Notes under the pieces: model-generated
The model's input: the letters and a program-made list of their open reading frames with translations, nothing else
Database searches by the model: none
Told to the model about the DNA's origin: nothing
DNA from: Thioclava sp. GXIMD2076
GTDB taxonomy: Bacteria > Pseudomonadota > Alphaproteobacteria > Rhodobacterales > Rhodobacteraceae
Length of the DNA stretch: 64,000 nt
Assembly: GCF_037949795.1 (NCBI RefSeq)
Contig: NZ_CP149932.1
Span: forward strand, 1,849,001 to 1,913,000
Direction of reading: 5' to 3'
Part shown: positions 16,434 through 25,260 of the stretch, in pieces
How positions within the stretch are numbered: position 1 is the stretch's first letter
Layout: each line of letters begins with the position of its first letter
Translations under genes and position numbers: made by a program

Positions 16434-18659
16434 ATGGTCGAGATGATGGATCGCGGGGCGTCGGTGCTGACCATCCCGCCGCTGCCCGCCTGGACGCAGC
16501 CGCGCGAGCTATTGGCCGATGCGCTGCCGCTTCTGGATCCGCCCTCGCGGATCTCGGTGACCGATGCGGCCGAGCAGTTCATGCAGGTGCCGATCGGCAC
16601 GGACTGGTCTTTGTTCGACCGCTCGGTCGCGCCCTATATGGTCGAGCCTGCCGATATCACCCAGTCGCGCAAGTTCAAATCGGTCTGCTTCGTGGGGCCG
16701 TCGCAATCGGCCAAGACCACGATGCTGATCACGGTGGCGGTGCATTCGGTGATGTGCGCGCCAGCGCCGGTGCAGATCATCCATATGTCGAAGCCCGATG
16801 CGGATGCCTGGGTGGAGGAGAAGCTCGATCCGATGATCGAGCATAGCCGGATGGTGCGCGAGCGGCTGGGCCGCGCCCGCGATGACAGCACCTTCTCGCG
16901 CAAGCGCTTCAAGGGGATGCGGCTGACCATTGGCTATCCGGTGGCGCGCCAGCTGTCTTCGCGCTCGCAGCGTCTGGTGCTCCTGACCGATTACGATCAC
17001 ATGCCGCAGGTGCTGGGGCCCAAGGACGCGCCCGAGGGCAGCCCCTACGGGATGGCGCGCCAGCGGATCCGGACCTTCATGTCGCGCGGCTGCGTGCTTC
17101 TGGAAAGCACACCGGCCTTTCCGGTGACCGACGAGACCTGGAAGGCGGGGCCGCAAAACCCGCATGAGCTGCCGCCCGTCTCGGGCGGCATCGTGCGGAT
17201 CTATAACGAGGGCACGCGGGGGCGCTTCTATTGGGAGTGCCGTGAATGCGGGGAGCTGTTCGAGCCGCACTTCAAATATCTGCGCTATGACAATACGCTC
17301 GAGCCTGCGGTTGCAGGGGCGCGGGCGGAGATGGGCTGCCCGCAGTGCGGCGCGCTTTACAGCCATCGCCACAAGAACGAGATGAACCGCCAGATCCTGA
17401 AGGGGCGCGGCGGCTGGCTGCATGAGGGCACGACCGTTGGCACGGATGGCAAACGGGCACTGGTGACCATTGATGATCCGGATCTGCGCGCTACCGATGT
17501 GGCCAGCTATTCGCTCAACGGGGCGGCGGCGGCCTTTGCCAGCTGGGAAGGGATCGTGACCTCCTACGAGCTGGCACTCCGGCAGGCCGAGCAGTTCGGC
17601 GATTATACCGAGCTCTCCCGCGTCTACTTCACCGAGCGCGGCGAGCCTTATGTGCCGCATGGGTTGCAGATCGAGGGCGAGCTGACCACCACCATGCTCT
17701 CCGAGCAGGCAGTGAGGCTCGACCGCAGGACCGCGCCCGGCTGGACGCGCTTCATCACCACTTCGGTCGATGTGCAGGGCAACCGCTTCGAGGCGCTGGT
17801 CATGGCCTGGGGCGCGCAGGGCGAGCGCGTGATTATCGACCGCTTCGCGCTGGCGCAACCGCCCGAAGGGGCGCCAAAAGCCCGCAACGACGAGGGCGAG
17901 GTCCGCGCCCTCGATCCCGGCCGTTATGCCGAGGATGCCGGCGCACTCACCCAGCTGGCCGGCCGCACCTATCCGGTCGAGGGCCAGCCCTGGGCCTTGG
18001 CCCCTTGCGCGGTCGCGGTGGACTTCAACGGGCCTGCGGGGTGGTCGGACCATGCCGAGCGCTTCTGGCGCGGGCGGCGCAAGGCGGGCGAGGGGGATCT
18101 GTGGTTCCTCTCCATCGGGCGGGGCGGGCCGAACCTCTCGGACCAGGTCTGGTATGCCGCCCCCGCGCGGGGCTCAAAAGGCCGCAAAGCCCGTGCAGTC
18201 CGGCTCCTCAATATGGCGACCGACCGGCTGAAGGATTCGGTGATGGCGGCACTCGGGCGGTTCGAGCGGGGCCCCGGCGCGCAGCACACGCCCGACTGGC
18301 TGGAGGAAGAGCATCTGGCCGAACTGCTGGCCGAGCGCCGTGGCCCGAAGGGCTACGAGCTGAAGGCCGGCGTCAAACGCAACGAGACGCTCGATCTCTC
18401 GGTGCAGGCGCTGGCACTGGCCGAGCATAAGGGCCTGAGCCGCATCAACTGGGAGGATCCGCCCGATTGGGCGGTGCTGGGCGTGGCCAATCCCTTGGCC
18501 GTGCGCCTTGCGCCGGAAGCGGGCGAGGCACCCGAACCGGACGCATCCGAGCCGGATCAAGAGACAGAACCAGAGGCGGCGGGTGATCCCGATACGCCTC
18601 CCTACACACCGCGCCCGCAACCTGCGAACATGGGCATCAGATATCTTCGGAGACGCTAG
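16434..18659 (+). CDS. Terminase large subunit (GpA family)
   Basis: 741 aa, the normal GpA length (lambda A is 641). Walker A-like loop VGPSQSAKTTM at residues 88-97. A zinc-ribbon-like four-cysteine segment (WECRECGELF ... GCPQCGALYSH) lies at about 267-312. The RNase H-like nuclease half starts near residue 440 (TTSVDVQGNRFEALVMAWG). The acidic C-terminal tail (PEPDASEPDQETEPEA) may dock the portal. It cuts concatemers at cos and pumps DNA into proheads. Confidence 0.95.
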   Translation: MVEMMDRGASVLTIPPLPAWTQPRELLADALPLLDPPSRISVTDAAEQFMQVPIGTDWSLFDRSVAPYMVEPADITQSRKFKSVCFVGPSQSAKTTMLITVAVHSVMCAPAPVQIIHMSKPDADAWVEEKLDPMIEHSRMVRERLGRARDDSTFSRKRFKGMRLTIGYPVARQLSSRSQRLVLLTDYDHMPQVLGPKDAPEGSPYGMARQRIRTFMSRGCVLLESTPAFPVTDETWKAGPQNPHELPPVSGGIVRIYNEGTRGRFYWECRECGELFEPHFKYLRYDNTLEPAVAGARAEMGCPQCGALYSHRHKNEMNRQILKGRGGWLHEGTTVGTDGKRALVTIDDPDLRATDVASYSLNGAAAAFASWEGIVTSYELALRQAEQFGDYTELSRVYFTERGEPYVPHGLQIEGELTTTMLSEQAVRLDRRTAPGWTRFITTSVDVQGNRFEALVMAWGAQGERVIIDRFALAQPPEGAPKARNDEGEVRALDPGRYAEDAGALTQLAGRTYPVEGQPWALAPCAVAVDFNGPAGWSDHAERFWRGRRKAGEGDLWFLSIGRGGPNLSDQVWYAAPARGSKGRKARAVRLLNMATDRLKDSVMAALGRFERGPGAQHTPDWLEEEHLAELLAERRGPKGYELKAGVKRNETLDLSVQALALAEHKGLSRINWEDPPDWAVLGVANPLAVRLAPEAGEAPEPDASEPDQETEPEAAGDPDTPPYTPRPQPANMGIRYLRRR

Positions 18660-18661
18660 AG

Positions 18662-18865
18662 ATGGCTTGGACAGCAGCAGATATCACCCGCATGGAGCGG
18701 GCGATCGCGACCGGCGCGCGGGTGGTGCAGATCAATGGCGAGCGGGTGGAATGCCGCACGCTCGACGAGATGCGCGCCACGCTGGTGATGATGAAAGACC
18801 AGCTCTCGGGCGCAGGCACGGGCCGCTTCAAGGTGAGCTATCCCAGAACATTGCGGGGGCTCTGA
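18662..18865 (+). CDS. gpW-like head-tail joining protein
   Basis: 67 aa. The compact helical pattern ADITRMERAIATGARVVQIN followed by LDEMRATLVMMKDQL matches gpW, the small lambda head-completion protein that seals the portal before the tail attaches. Two bases separate it from the terminase stop, and the portal gene follows after 5 bp, exactly the lambda order. Confidence 0.85.
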   Translation: MAWTAADITRMERAIATGARVVQINGERVECRTLDEMRATLVMMKDQLSGAGTGRFKVSYPRTLRGL

Positions 18866-18870
18866 GATCC

Positions 18871-20328
18871 ATGAACCCGATCGACCGTATGGTGTCCTTC
18901 TTCAGTCCTGAAGCGGGCTATAAACGGCTGCGCGCCCGAGCGGGGGCCGCACAGCTGATGAACTTCGATGCCGCCTCGCGCGGACGGCGCACCTATGGCT
19001 GGAAAGCGCCGGGCTCCTCGGCCGATGCCGCAGCCTTCGGCCATCGCGCGCGGATGCGCAATCTCTCGCGCGACATGATCCGCAACCGCCCCTATGCGGC
19101 GCGCGGGCGCGATGTGGTGGTGGCCAATGTGGTGGGTGAGGGGATCACGCCCTCGATCCGCATGGAGGGCGGGCAAGGCAAGGGGCAGGACAAAACGCAG
19201 GTGGAGGCCGCGCTCCAGCATCTCTTGACCCCCGATATCGATGCGCTTGGCGAGTATGACCTCTTCGAGATGCAGGGGATCGTGATGTCGACGGTCTTTG
19301 CCGATGGCGAGGTGCTGGTGCGTAGGCGCATGCGCAATCCGCGCCATGATCCGCAGCTGCGGCTGCCCTATCAGGTCGAGCTGATCGAGGCTGATTATCT
19401 CGATATGACGGTGCAATCGCATGGGCAGAACCTCGTGGTGGAGGGGATCGAATACGGGCCCACCGGCGCGATCGAGGCCTATCACCTCTATAACGAGCAT
19501 CCGGGCGCCGTGCAGAACCGTCGCGCTCTCAGCTCCACGCGGGTGCATTGGTCCGACATCCTGCATATCCGCCGCTTTGACCGCGCGGACCAGCTGCGCG
19601 GTGTGCCGTGGCTGGCGCCGGTGATGATGACGCTGGGCGAGTTGGGCGATTATCAGGAAGCGCAGATCCTCAAGCAGAAGATGGCCGCGCTGATGGCGGT
19701 GGTGATCGAATGGGAGGATGCGGCCACCCGTCCGGCCAATGCCGGCGCGGGGCTCGAGGAGCTGGCCCCGGGGGCGGTGGTCAACCTCCCCGCGGGGGCA
19801 AAGCCCAACTTCACCAACCCGCCGAGGATCGACGGTTATGACGAGTTCATGCGCCGTGGCCTTGGCATGGTCGCGATGGGCCTCGGCATCAGCTACGAGG
19901 CGCTCGCGGGCGATCTGAAGGGCGTGAACTTCTCCTCGGGCCGGATGGGGCGGATGGAGATGGACCGGCTGGTGCGCATGTGGCAGCGCGGGCTGATGAT
20001 CGGCCAGTTCTGCCGCGGCATGGAGCGCTGGTTCCGCGAGGGGCTGGCGGTCAAAGGGGCGGCGCTTCCCGCCTTCACCATCGACTGGACGCCGCCCCGG
20101 CGGATCCTTGTCGATCCGACGAAAGAGATCCCCGCGATGATCGAGGAAGTCGAGGCAGGGCTGAACTCCCGCCAGCGCACCCAGCGCGAGCTTGGGCGCG
20201 ATCCTGACACGATCCGCGCCGAGCGGGCGCAGGACCACGCGGCAGACGCGGCGGCGGGGCTCGATCCGGTCCAGCCCAAAGCGGCGGCGGGTGCACAGAC
20301 ACAGGAGAGAGATGATGAAAGCGAGTGA
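18871..20328 (+). CDS. Phage portal protein (lambda family)
   Basis: 485 aa from the ATG at 18871 (MNPIDRMVSFFSPEAGYKRL); the frame is open upstream inside the terminase gene, but that part is not coding. Phage_portal_2-type features: RNNPYAARGRD-like motif (MIRNRPYAARGRDVVVANVV), and the central LHIRRFDRADQLRGVPWLAP stretch. Forms the 12-mer ring through which DNA enters and leaves the capsid. Overlaps the protease-capsid gene by 17 nt. Confidence 0.93.
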   Translation: MNPIDRMVSFFSPEAGYKRLRARAGAAQLMNFDAASRGRRTYGWKAPGSSADAAAFGHRARMRNLSRDMIRNRPYAARGRDVVVANVVGEGITPSIRMEGGQGKGQDKTQVEAALQHLLTPDIDALGEYDLFEMQGIVMSTVFADGEVLVRRRMRNPRHDPQLRLPYQVELIEADYLDMTVQSHGQNLVVEGIEYGPTGAIEAYHLYNEHPGAVQNRRALSSTRVHWSDILHIRRFDRADQLRGVPWLAPVMMTLGELGDYQEAQILKQKMAALMAVVIEWEDAATRPANAGAGLEELAPGAVVNLPAGAKPNFTNPPRIDGYDEFMRRGLGMVAMGLGISYEALAGDLKGVNFSSGRMGRMEMDRLVRMWQRGLMIGQFCRGMERWFREGLAVKGAALPAFTIDWTPPRRILVDPTKEIPAMIEEVEAGLNSRQRTQRELGRDPDTIRAERAQDHAADAAAGLDPVQPKAAAGAQTQERDDESE

Positions 20329-22378
20329 CCTGATTGTGGGCGGCGAGCTGATCCTGAGCGGGACGGTGCTGCTGGATGACTATGCGGGCTATATGCTCGA
20401 GAGCGATATCTTCTTCGCGCCGCGCATGGTGCGCGAAGCGCTGCAGATCATGGGCGAGGGGCCGGTGACCGTGCGGGTCAATTCGGGCGGCGGCCATGTC
20501 TGGGCGGGCGAGCAGATCCGCGCGATCCTCGCGGCCCATCCGGGCGGGACCACCATCGTGGTCGAGGGGCTTGCGGCTTCGGCCGCCTCGCTTCTCCTGA
20601 TGGCAGGGACCAGCCGCCTGATGTCGCAGGGCTCGCAGCTGATGATCCATGACCCGTCGGGTTTTGTCTTCGGGACCGAAGCCGAGATGCGCCGTGAGGC
20701 CGATGTGATCGGAGCCTCGGCCCAGACCTATGCCGCCGTCTATGCAAGCGCCTCGGGCAAGACGCCCGAGGAGGTCCGCGAGATCATGAAGGCCGAGACC
20801 TGGTATGGCCCCGAAGAGGCCGTGGCACAGGGCTTTGCCGACGGGATCGCGGGCGAGGACAGTGCCGCTGCCACCTCCAGCCTGACAAGATTTGCCACGA
20901 TGGAGGCCGCGCAGGCGGCCTTCATGAGTGCGGGCGCGAGCTTCGAGCAGCTCCTGTCCCGTGTTCCGGACGCGGCCCGCCGCGCCACCCCCAAACCCAA
21001 GGAGATTTTGATGACCACGCCCACGACCACTGCGACCCAGACACCGCCCGCACCAGCACCGCAACCGGCCCCCCAGATGACCACGCCGCAGCCCGATCCG
21101 GTGGCCGCCGAGCGGGCGCGGGTGAAGGGCATCCGCGAGATGGCCGCGCCCTTCCTGACTTCGGGCCGGTTGATGCAGGCCGATATCGACGCGCTCATCG
21201 ATGATGGCACGGCGCTCGCCGATGCCGGCACCCGCTTCATGGCGCAGATGGCGGCCGCCGAAGCCCCCTCGCGCAGCCATAGCCCCGCCCGCATTACCCA
21301 CGACGAGACCGACACCCGTATGGAAGGGATGATCGGCGCGCTGATGAAGAAGACCGACGGGCCTGCCGCCGACTATCGCGGGCTGCGGATCAAGCGCATG
21401 GCGATGGATCTGGGCGGGGCGACGCGCGGCTATGACGAGGCAGCCCAGGTCAAGCGCGGCATGATGGCCACCACCATGACCGGCGGGGCGCTTGGCGTCA
21501 GCGATTTTGCCTATATCACCACCGAGGTGATGAAGCGCACGCTTCTGGCCGCCTATCAGCGCCGCGCGGCCAGCTGGCAGCTGGTGACCGGCGCGCCGAT
21601 CTCGGCCGCCGATTTCCGCGAACTGCATGCGGTGCGCTTCGGGGGTGACTTCCAATTGAAGCCCGTGGGCGAGAATGGAGAGTATAAACAGGCGCGTCTC
21701 GTCGATGAGGCCGAGGGGCTTAAGGTCGAGCGCCGGGGCCGCACGATCAACCTCACTTTTGAATCGGTGATCAATGACGATATGGGCGCCTTCCAGCGCA
21801 TCCCTACCGAGTTCGCCACCGCCGCGCGGTTGATGGAAAGCTCGATGGTCTGGACGCTCTTCCGCAATAACGCCAAGCTCAAATCCGATGGCAAGGCGCT
21901 CTTCCATGCCGATCACGGCAATCTCGCGGGCACCGCGGCCGCGATCTCGGTTGCTTCGATTGCCGCCGCCCGCAAGGCGATGTGGGAGCAGCGGGCGTTC
22001 GGCTCGAAAGACAGTGACGACTTCCTCTCGATCGAGGCCGACCGGCTGATCGTGCCGCCCGCGCTCGAGATGGTGGCGGGGCAGTTCATCACCACGATCA
22101 CCCCGGCCAAAACGGCAGATGTGAACCCGTTCTCGAATTCGCTGACGCCCTCGACGGTCGGGCATCTGGGGGCCGCGGCCGGTGGCTCGGATACCGCCTG
22201 GTATCTGGTCTCCTCCGATATGCCGCCGATCCAGCACGCCTATCTCGAGGGCTATGAGGCCCCGACGGTGGAGACGCTCGACGGGATGAACCCCGATGTG
22301 GTGACGATGAATGCGCGCCACATCTTCGGTGCAGCAGCGGTCGAGTATCGCGGCACCTATAAGAACGCGGGCGCCTGA
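20312..22378 (+). CDS. ClpP-like prohead protease / scaffold / major capsid fusion
   Basis: 688 aa from ATG 20312 (AGGAGAGAG upstream; 20315 also possible). Residues 1-190 are a ClpP-fold protease: NSGGG at 57-61, nucleophile Ser90 in GLAASAAS, His113 in LMIHDPS, probable Asp177 in AQGFADGI. Residues about 215-330 are a Pro/Thr/Gln-rich linker and helical scaffold-like delta region. About 335-688 is an HK97-fold capsid protein (GVSDFAYITTEVMKRTLLAA ... FHADHGNL ... PPALEM). Fused protease-capsid genes are a known arrangement in related prophages. A second in-frame start at 21011 would give scaffold-capsid without protease. Confidence 0.92.
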   Translation: MMKASDLIVGGELILSGTVLLDDYAGYMLESDIFFAPRMVREALQIMGEGPVTVRVNSGGGHVWAGEQIRAILAAHPGGTTIVVEGLAASAASLLLMAGTSRLMSQGSQLMIHDPSGFVFGTEAEMRREADVIGASAQTYAAVYASASGKTPEEVREIMKAETWYGPEEAVAQGFADGIAGEDSAAATSSLTRFATMEAAQAAFMSAGASFEQLLSRVPDAARRATPKPKEILMTTPTTTATQTPPAPAPQPAPQMTTPQPDPVAAERARVKGIREMAAPFLTSGRLMQADIDALIDDGTALADAGTRFMAQMAAAEAPSRSHSPARITHDETDTRMEGMIGALMKKTDGPAADYRGLRIKRMAMDLGGATRGYDEAAQVKRGMMATTMTGGALGVSDFAYITTEVMKRTLLAAYQRRAASWQLVTGAPISAADFRELHAVRFGGDFQLKPVGENGEYKQARLVDEAEGLKVERRGRTINLTFESVINDDMGAFQRIPTEFATAARLMESSMVWTLFRNNAKLKSDGKALFHADHGNLAGTAAAISVASIAAARKAMWEQRAFGSKDSDDFLSIEADRLIVPPALEMVAGQFITTITPAKTADVNPFSNSLTPSTVGHLGAAAGGSDTAWYLVSSDMPPIQHAYLEGYEAPTVETLDGMNPDVVTMNARHIFGAAAVEYRGTYKNAGA
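21000..21013 (+). promoter_or_regulatory. Internal ribosome site and start within capsid polyprotein
   Basis: AAGGAG (about 20999-21004) followed after six bases by the in-frame ATG at 21011, codon 234 of the fusion gene, right where the protease ends and the Thr/Pro linker begins. Comparable to lambda C/Nu3, where the scaffold starts inside the protease gene. It would let unfused capsid be made in excess over protease. Confidence 0.6.
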
Positions 22379-22405
22379 TCGGGCGTGACGTAACAGATCG
22401 GATCT

Positions 22406-22438
22406 GACGAACGGGCGCCCTGTGTGGCGCCCGTCGTC
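22406..22438 (+). other. Strong hairpin after the capsid gene
   Basis: GACG-A-ACGGGCGCC pairs with GGCGCCCGT-CGTC around a CTGTGT loop. No U-tract follows, so it may protect the capsid mRNA 3' end or attenuate transcription rather than terminate. Confidence 0.6.
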
Positions 22439-22467
22439 ATTGTGACCCATGCGAGAAGGAGATCGCG

Positions 22468-22800
22468 ATGAAGAACTATGTGCATGCGGGGGAGAATATC
22501 ACCCTGACGGCGGAGGCCGCAGTGGCCTCGGGCCAACTGGTGAAGATCGGCGCCATCACGGGGGTGGCGCAAGGCGCAGCGGCAGCGGGCGATCCCGTGA
22601 CGCTGATCCGGCGGGGCGTGTTCGAGCTGCCCAAGACCTCCGCGCAGGCCTGGACGGTGGGTGCGAAGATCTATCTGGCGGCCGCGGGCGATGTGGTGAC
22701 CACGGTGGCCTCGGGCAATAGCCTCGTGGGCGTGGCGCTGGAGGCGGCCGATGACCCTTCCGAGATCGGGGTGGTGCTTCTTGATGGCGGGATCCGGTGA
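22468..22800 (+). CDS. Capsid cement/decoration protein (DUF2190)
   Basis: 110 aa, AAGGAG upstream. Beta-rich with the DUF2190 pattern: NITLTAEAAVASGQLVKIGAI near the start and KIYLAAAGDVVTTVASGNSL later. DUF2190 proteins sit on the outside of HK97-fold capsids and stabilise them, as lambda D does. The stop overlaps the next GTG start (GTGA). Confidence 0.87.
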   Translation: MKNYVHAGENITLTAEAAVASGQLVKIGAITGVAQGAAAAGDPVTLIRRGVFELPKTSAQAWTVGAKIYLAAAGDVVTTVASGNSLVGVALEAADDPSEIGVVLLDGGIR

Positions 22801-23117
22801 CGGGCGTCTTTGCCGGCATGGCGGGAGTGCTGAGTGCGGCCTTTGGCGATGTGGTCACCTACACCCCCAAAGGCGGGGCCCCGCGCGAGATCCAGTCGAT
22901 CTTCCGCGCCGCCCCCATCGAGATCGAGGGCGCAGACGGCACCCCGATCGTGATTGCCGCGCCCACATGGCGGGTGAGCCGCGATCTGGTGCCGGAGCTC
23001 GCCCGGGATGACCGGATCGATCCGGGGCAGGGCAAGACCTATCGCCTCGCCACCATCCATCCCTCGGGCTCGCCGGCCGGCGATGCGCTGATCCTCTGCG
23101 AGCTGAAGGAGGTCTGA
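22797..23117 (+). CDS. Head-tail joining protein (FII-like)
   Basis: 106 aa, GTG start overlapping the previous stop. Beta-rich (REIQSIFRAAPIEIEGADGT then TWRVSRDLVPELARDDRIDP), fitting the lambda FII/HK97 gp7 family of connector proteins that seat the tail on the head. Position between the cement protein and the tail-terminator gene agrees. Confidence 0.75.
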   Translation: MTGVFAGMAGVLSAAFGDVVTYTPKGGAPREIQSIFRAAPIEIEGADGTPIVIAAPTWRVSRDLVPELARDDRIDPGQGKTYRLATIHPSGSPAGDALILCELKEV

Positions 23118-23118
23118 C

Positions 23119-23529
23119 ATGAGCCGGACGCAGTTCCGCAAGCTCGCGCATGAGGCACTCGCCAGCGCCCCCGATCTCGCGGGCGTTACGCTTGTCTCGG
23201 CCTGGGCGGGGAACTTCTCCGCCAATGATCTGCCGGTGATGGGTGTGGCCACCCCGCGCGAGCGGGGGCGTCCGGGCACGCTCGCTTCCTTCGAGCGGGA
23301 GGTGCTCCTGCAGGTGGTGATCAAGCGGCTCGGGGCCGATGATCTGGAAGACCAGCTCGACCGTGATGCCGAGGCGATCAAGGCGGCGGTGATGGGGGCG
23401 TTTGGGGGCCAGCGCGTGACCCTCACGCCCGAGGAGGTCACCACAACGCTCAATGGCGAGGGCGAGGCGGTGATCGGCACCGCCGTTGTCAGCTTCACGC
23501 TGCACTATCTCAAACCCCTGCGCCGATGA
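23119..23529 (+). CDS. Tail terminator-like protein (gpU-like)
   Basis: 136 aa. Beta-alpha pattern with an N-terminal helix (TQFRKLAHEALASAPDLAGV) and C-terminal strand GTAVVSFTLHYLKPLRR, as in minor tail protein U / tail terminators, which cap the tail tube once the tape measure is used up. Assigned mainly by order and general shape. Confidence 0.7.
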   Translation: MSRTQFRKLAHEALASAPDLAGVTLVSAWAGNFSANDLPVMGVATPRERGRPGTLASFEREVLLQVVIKRLGADDLEDQLDRDAEAIKAAVMGAFGGQRVTLTPEEVTTTLNGEGEAVIGTAVVSFTLHYLKPLRR

Positions 23530-23567
23530 GGCGCGGGGATCGTTCCTCACAGCAAAGGAGCTTCGCG

Positions 23568-23786
23568 ATGCCGAAGGTCAAGAATACCGGGTCGAGCGAT
23601 CTGACCCTGCCGAGCGGTCATGTCCTGCCCGCCGGCAAAGAAACCGAGCTGCCGCAACCGGTGCTCGATCTGATCGACAACCGCAACGTGCTGGGCGGGC
23701 GGATCCGCTCGGGCGCGATCATCCTCACGGCGGAGACCAAAGCCTCCAGCGCCACCCCCAGCAGCACTCCCGAGAAGAAAGGCTAA
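23568..23786 (+). CDS. Small phage structural protein of unknown function
   Basis: 72 aa from the ATG at 23568 (AAAGGAG upstream). Short beta segments (GSSDLTLPSGHVLPAGKETE) followed by a Ser/Thr/Pro tail. Similar small proteins often sit between tail terminator and tail tube genes in related prophages; role unknown. Confidence 0.65.
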   Translation: MPKVKNTGSSDLTLPSGHVLPAGKETELPQPVLDLIDNRNVLGGRIRSGAIILTAETKASSATPSSTPEKKG

Positions 23787-23789
23787 GCC

Positions 23790-24239
23790 ATGACCCAACG
23801 CACCTATATCGGCGCCACTGTTGAAGTGGCCGAAGGCAAACCCGCGACGCTCGATGCGGCAGGCTTTGGCGCGCTCACCGGTTTTGCCGAAGTGGGCGAG
23901 ATCACCGAGTTCGGCGAGATCGGCGACACCTCGGAAGATACCACCGAGACCACGCTCAAGGGTCGCACGCTGCACGTCAACGGCGCGCTCGATGGCGGGA
24001 CCTGTGACTTCACCTTCCTGCTGACCGGCGAGACCGATGCGGGCCAGGAGATCCTCAAGGCCAAGTCCAACACCAATGAGGATGTGTCGGTAAAGATCAC
24101 CGATCCCGATGGCGAGGTGATCTACTTCCACACCAAGGTCGCGAATGTCCGCGACCGCTCGCGCACGGCCTCGACCGCCAAGGGCATGACCGGCCAGTTC
24201 CGGATCAACTCGGCGCTGGTCCGCGTCGCCGCGGCCTAA
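23790..24239 (+). CDS. Tail tube (major tail) protein
   Basis: 149 aa, three bases after the previous stop. Beta-sandwich pattern typical of gpV-type tube proteins (FAEVGEITEFGEIGDTSEDT ... DFTFLLTGETDAGQEILKAK ... TGQFRINSALVRV). Hexameric rings of this protein stack to form the non-contractile tail. Followed by two strong hairpins, consistent with separate control of a highly expressed gene. Confidence 0.85.
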   Translation: MTQRTYIGATVEVAEGKPATLDAAGFGALTGFAEVGEITEFGEIGDTSEDTTETTLKGRTLHVNGALDGGTCDFTFLLTGETDAGQEILKAKSNTNEDVSVKITDPDGEVIYFHTKVANVRDRSRTASTAKGMTGQFRINSALVRVAAA

Positions 24240-24255
24240 GCCGACTGACAGAGAT

Positions 24256-24324
24256 CTCCGGCGCACGGGGTTGCGCGCCGGAGCAGGGCGGTTGCGGGCG
24301 TGGTTCACCCGCAGTCGCCCTTTT
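24256..24324 (+). terminator. Double hairpin with U-tract after tail-tube gene
   Basis: The first hairpin is CTCCGGCGC/GCGCCGGAG (24256-24283). The second is GGGCG-gt-TGCGGG with CCCGCA-gt-CGCCC (24286-24320), followed by TTTT. Looks like a factor-independent terminator or attenuator inside the late operon, placed between the tail tube and the chaperone genes. Confidence 0.65.
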
Positions 24325-24354
24325 GTTTGAACCCGAACCCTGAAGGATAAACCC

Positions 24355-24810
24355 ATGGACTTCACCAAATTCGACAGCCGCTCGGCCGCAGACAAACCCG
24401 CCCGCCTGCATCTCAAGGACCCCGCCTCGGGCGAGGAGCTCTTTGCCGATGAGGCGCGGACCAAACCCTGCGTCGTGCTGGTGCGCGGCACCGAGAGCCG
24501 TGCGGTGCAATCGGCCCTGCGCGCGGTCCAGCGCGCCAAGCTGAAGGACAAGCCGAAGAAAGAAAGCGAGGAGGCCCGCACCCTCGAGGACCTGCATGCC
24601 CAGATGGTCGATGGCGCGGTGCCCCTAATCACCGGCTTCGAGAATATCGCGCGGGGGGAGGCGGCGCTTAGCACCTCCGAGGACGATCTGCGCTGGTTCC
24701 TGAACCTGCAGATGATCAACGGCCAAGAGGGCGAGAAGAGCTTCGCCGAGCAGGTGCTGGCCTTTGCCTCCAAGCGCGAAAGCTATCTGGGAAACGCAAA
24801 CGCGCGCTGA
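24355..24810 (+). CDS. Tail assembly chaperone (gpG-like)
   Basis: 151 aa, Lys/Glu-rich and mainly helical (RAVQRAKLKDKPKKESEEAR). Its position between the tail tube and the tape measure and the frameshift signal near its 3' end identify it as the G-type chaperone that coats the tape measure during tail assembly. The heptamer GGGAAAC at 24789-24795 is in the G-GGA-AAC phase required for -1 slippage. Most ribosomes stop at 24810. Confidence 0.82.
   Translation: MDFTKFDSRSAADKPARLHLKDPASGEELFADEARTKPCVVLVRGTESRAVQSALRAVQRAKLKDKPKKESEEARTLEDLHAQMVDGAVPLITGFENIARGEAALSTSEDDLRWFLNLQMINGQEGEKSFAEQVLAFASKRESYLGNANAR
24789..24795 (+). promoter_or_regulatory. Programmed -1 frameshift slippery site GGGAAAC
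   Basis: X-XXY-YYZ heptamer in the phase of the G frame (Gly146-Asn147), one base different from lambda's GGGAAAG. Slippage moves ribosomes into the -1 frame, which stays open to 25154, giving a G-T fusion of about 266 aa (147 + 119). Confidence 0.78.
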
Positions 24811-25154
24811 TCGCTTATGCAAGCCAGCTGGGCCATCTCCACTCCACGCCCAGATCGTGGAGCGAGACCCGGCTGGCCTTCGCCGAGCGTATGGGGCGGC
24901 CTTTGGGGCTGCCCGAACTCGATGCCGGGCGCTATCTGGTCGAGGCGATGATCCGCCTCGATCCGGTCCGCTCCACCGGCCTCGATCTGCGCGCCACCGA
25001 CTGGCCCGAGATCAGCGCCTTCATGCAGGCCACAGGCCGGATTACCGAAGGCTGGGAGGCGGAGCTGCTCTTCGAGATGTGCGCGGGGTATTTTGCGGCA
25101 CGTCAGGCGGGGGAAGATCCGTTGGCCGTGGGGAGATGTTTCAATGGCGAGTAG
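24795..25154 (+). CDS. Tail chaperone extension (gpT-like), made by -1 frameshift
   Basis: 119 codons in the -1 frame relative to gpG, with no good start of its own. The first codons after the slip read RKRALIAYASQLGHLHSTPR, then a conserved-looking domain (MGRPLGLPELDAGRYLVEAM). In lambda the T part of G-T binds the tail tube protein while G binds the tape measure; the same is inferred here. An ATG at 24891 is in frame but lacks a ribosome site. Confidence 0.75.
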   Translation, partial: RKRALIAYASQLGHLHSTPRSWSETRLAFAERMGRPLGLPELDAGRYLVEAMIRLDPVRSTGLDLRATDWPEISAFMQATGRITEGWEAELLFEMCAGYFAARQAGEDPLAVGRCFNGE

Positions 25155-25260
25155 CCTTTGAAATATACCGCTTCTGTGATCCGGATCGCAAAGCCCTCTT
25201 TACATTTTGGAACTGGAGGCGCCTTTACCAGTGCAAAGCTGCATCCAGTCGGGGTATGTG

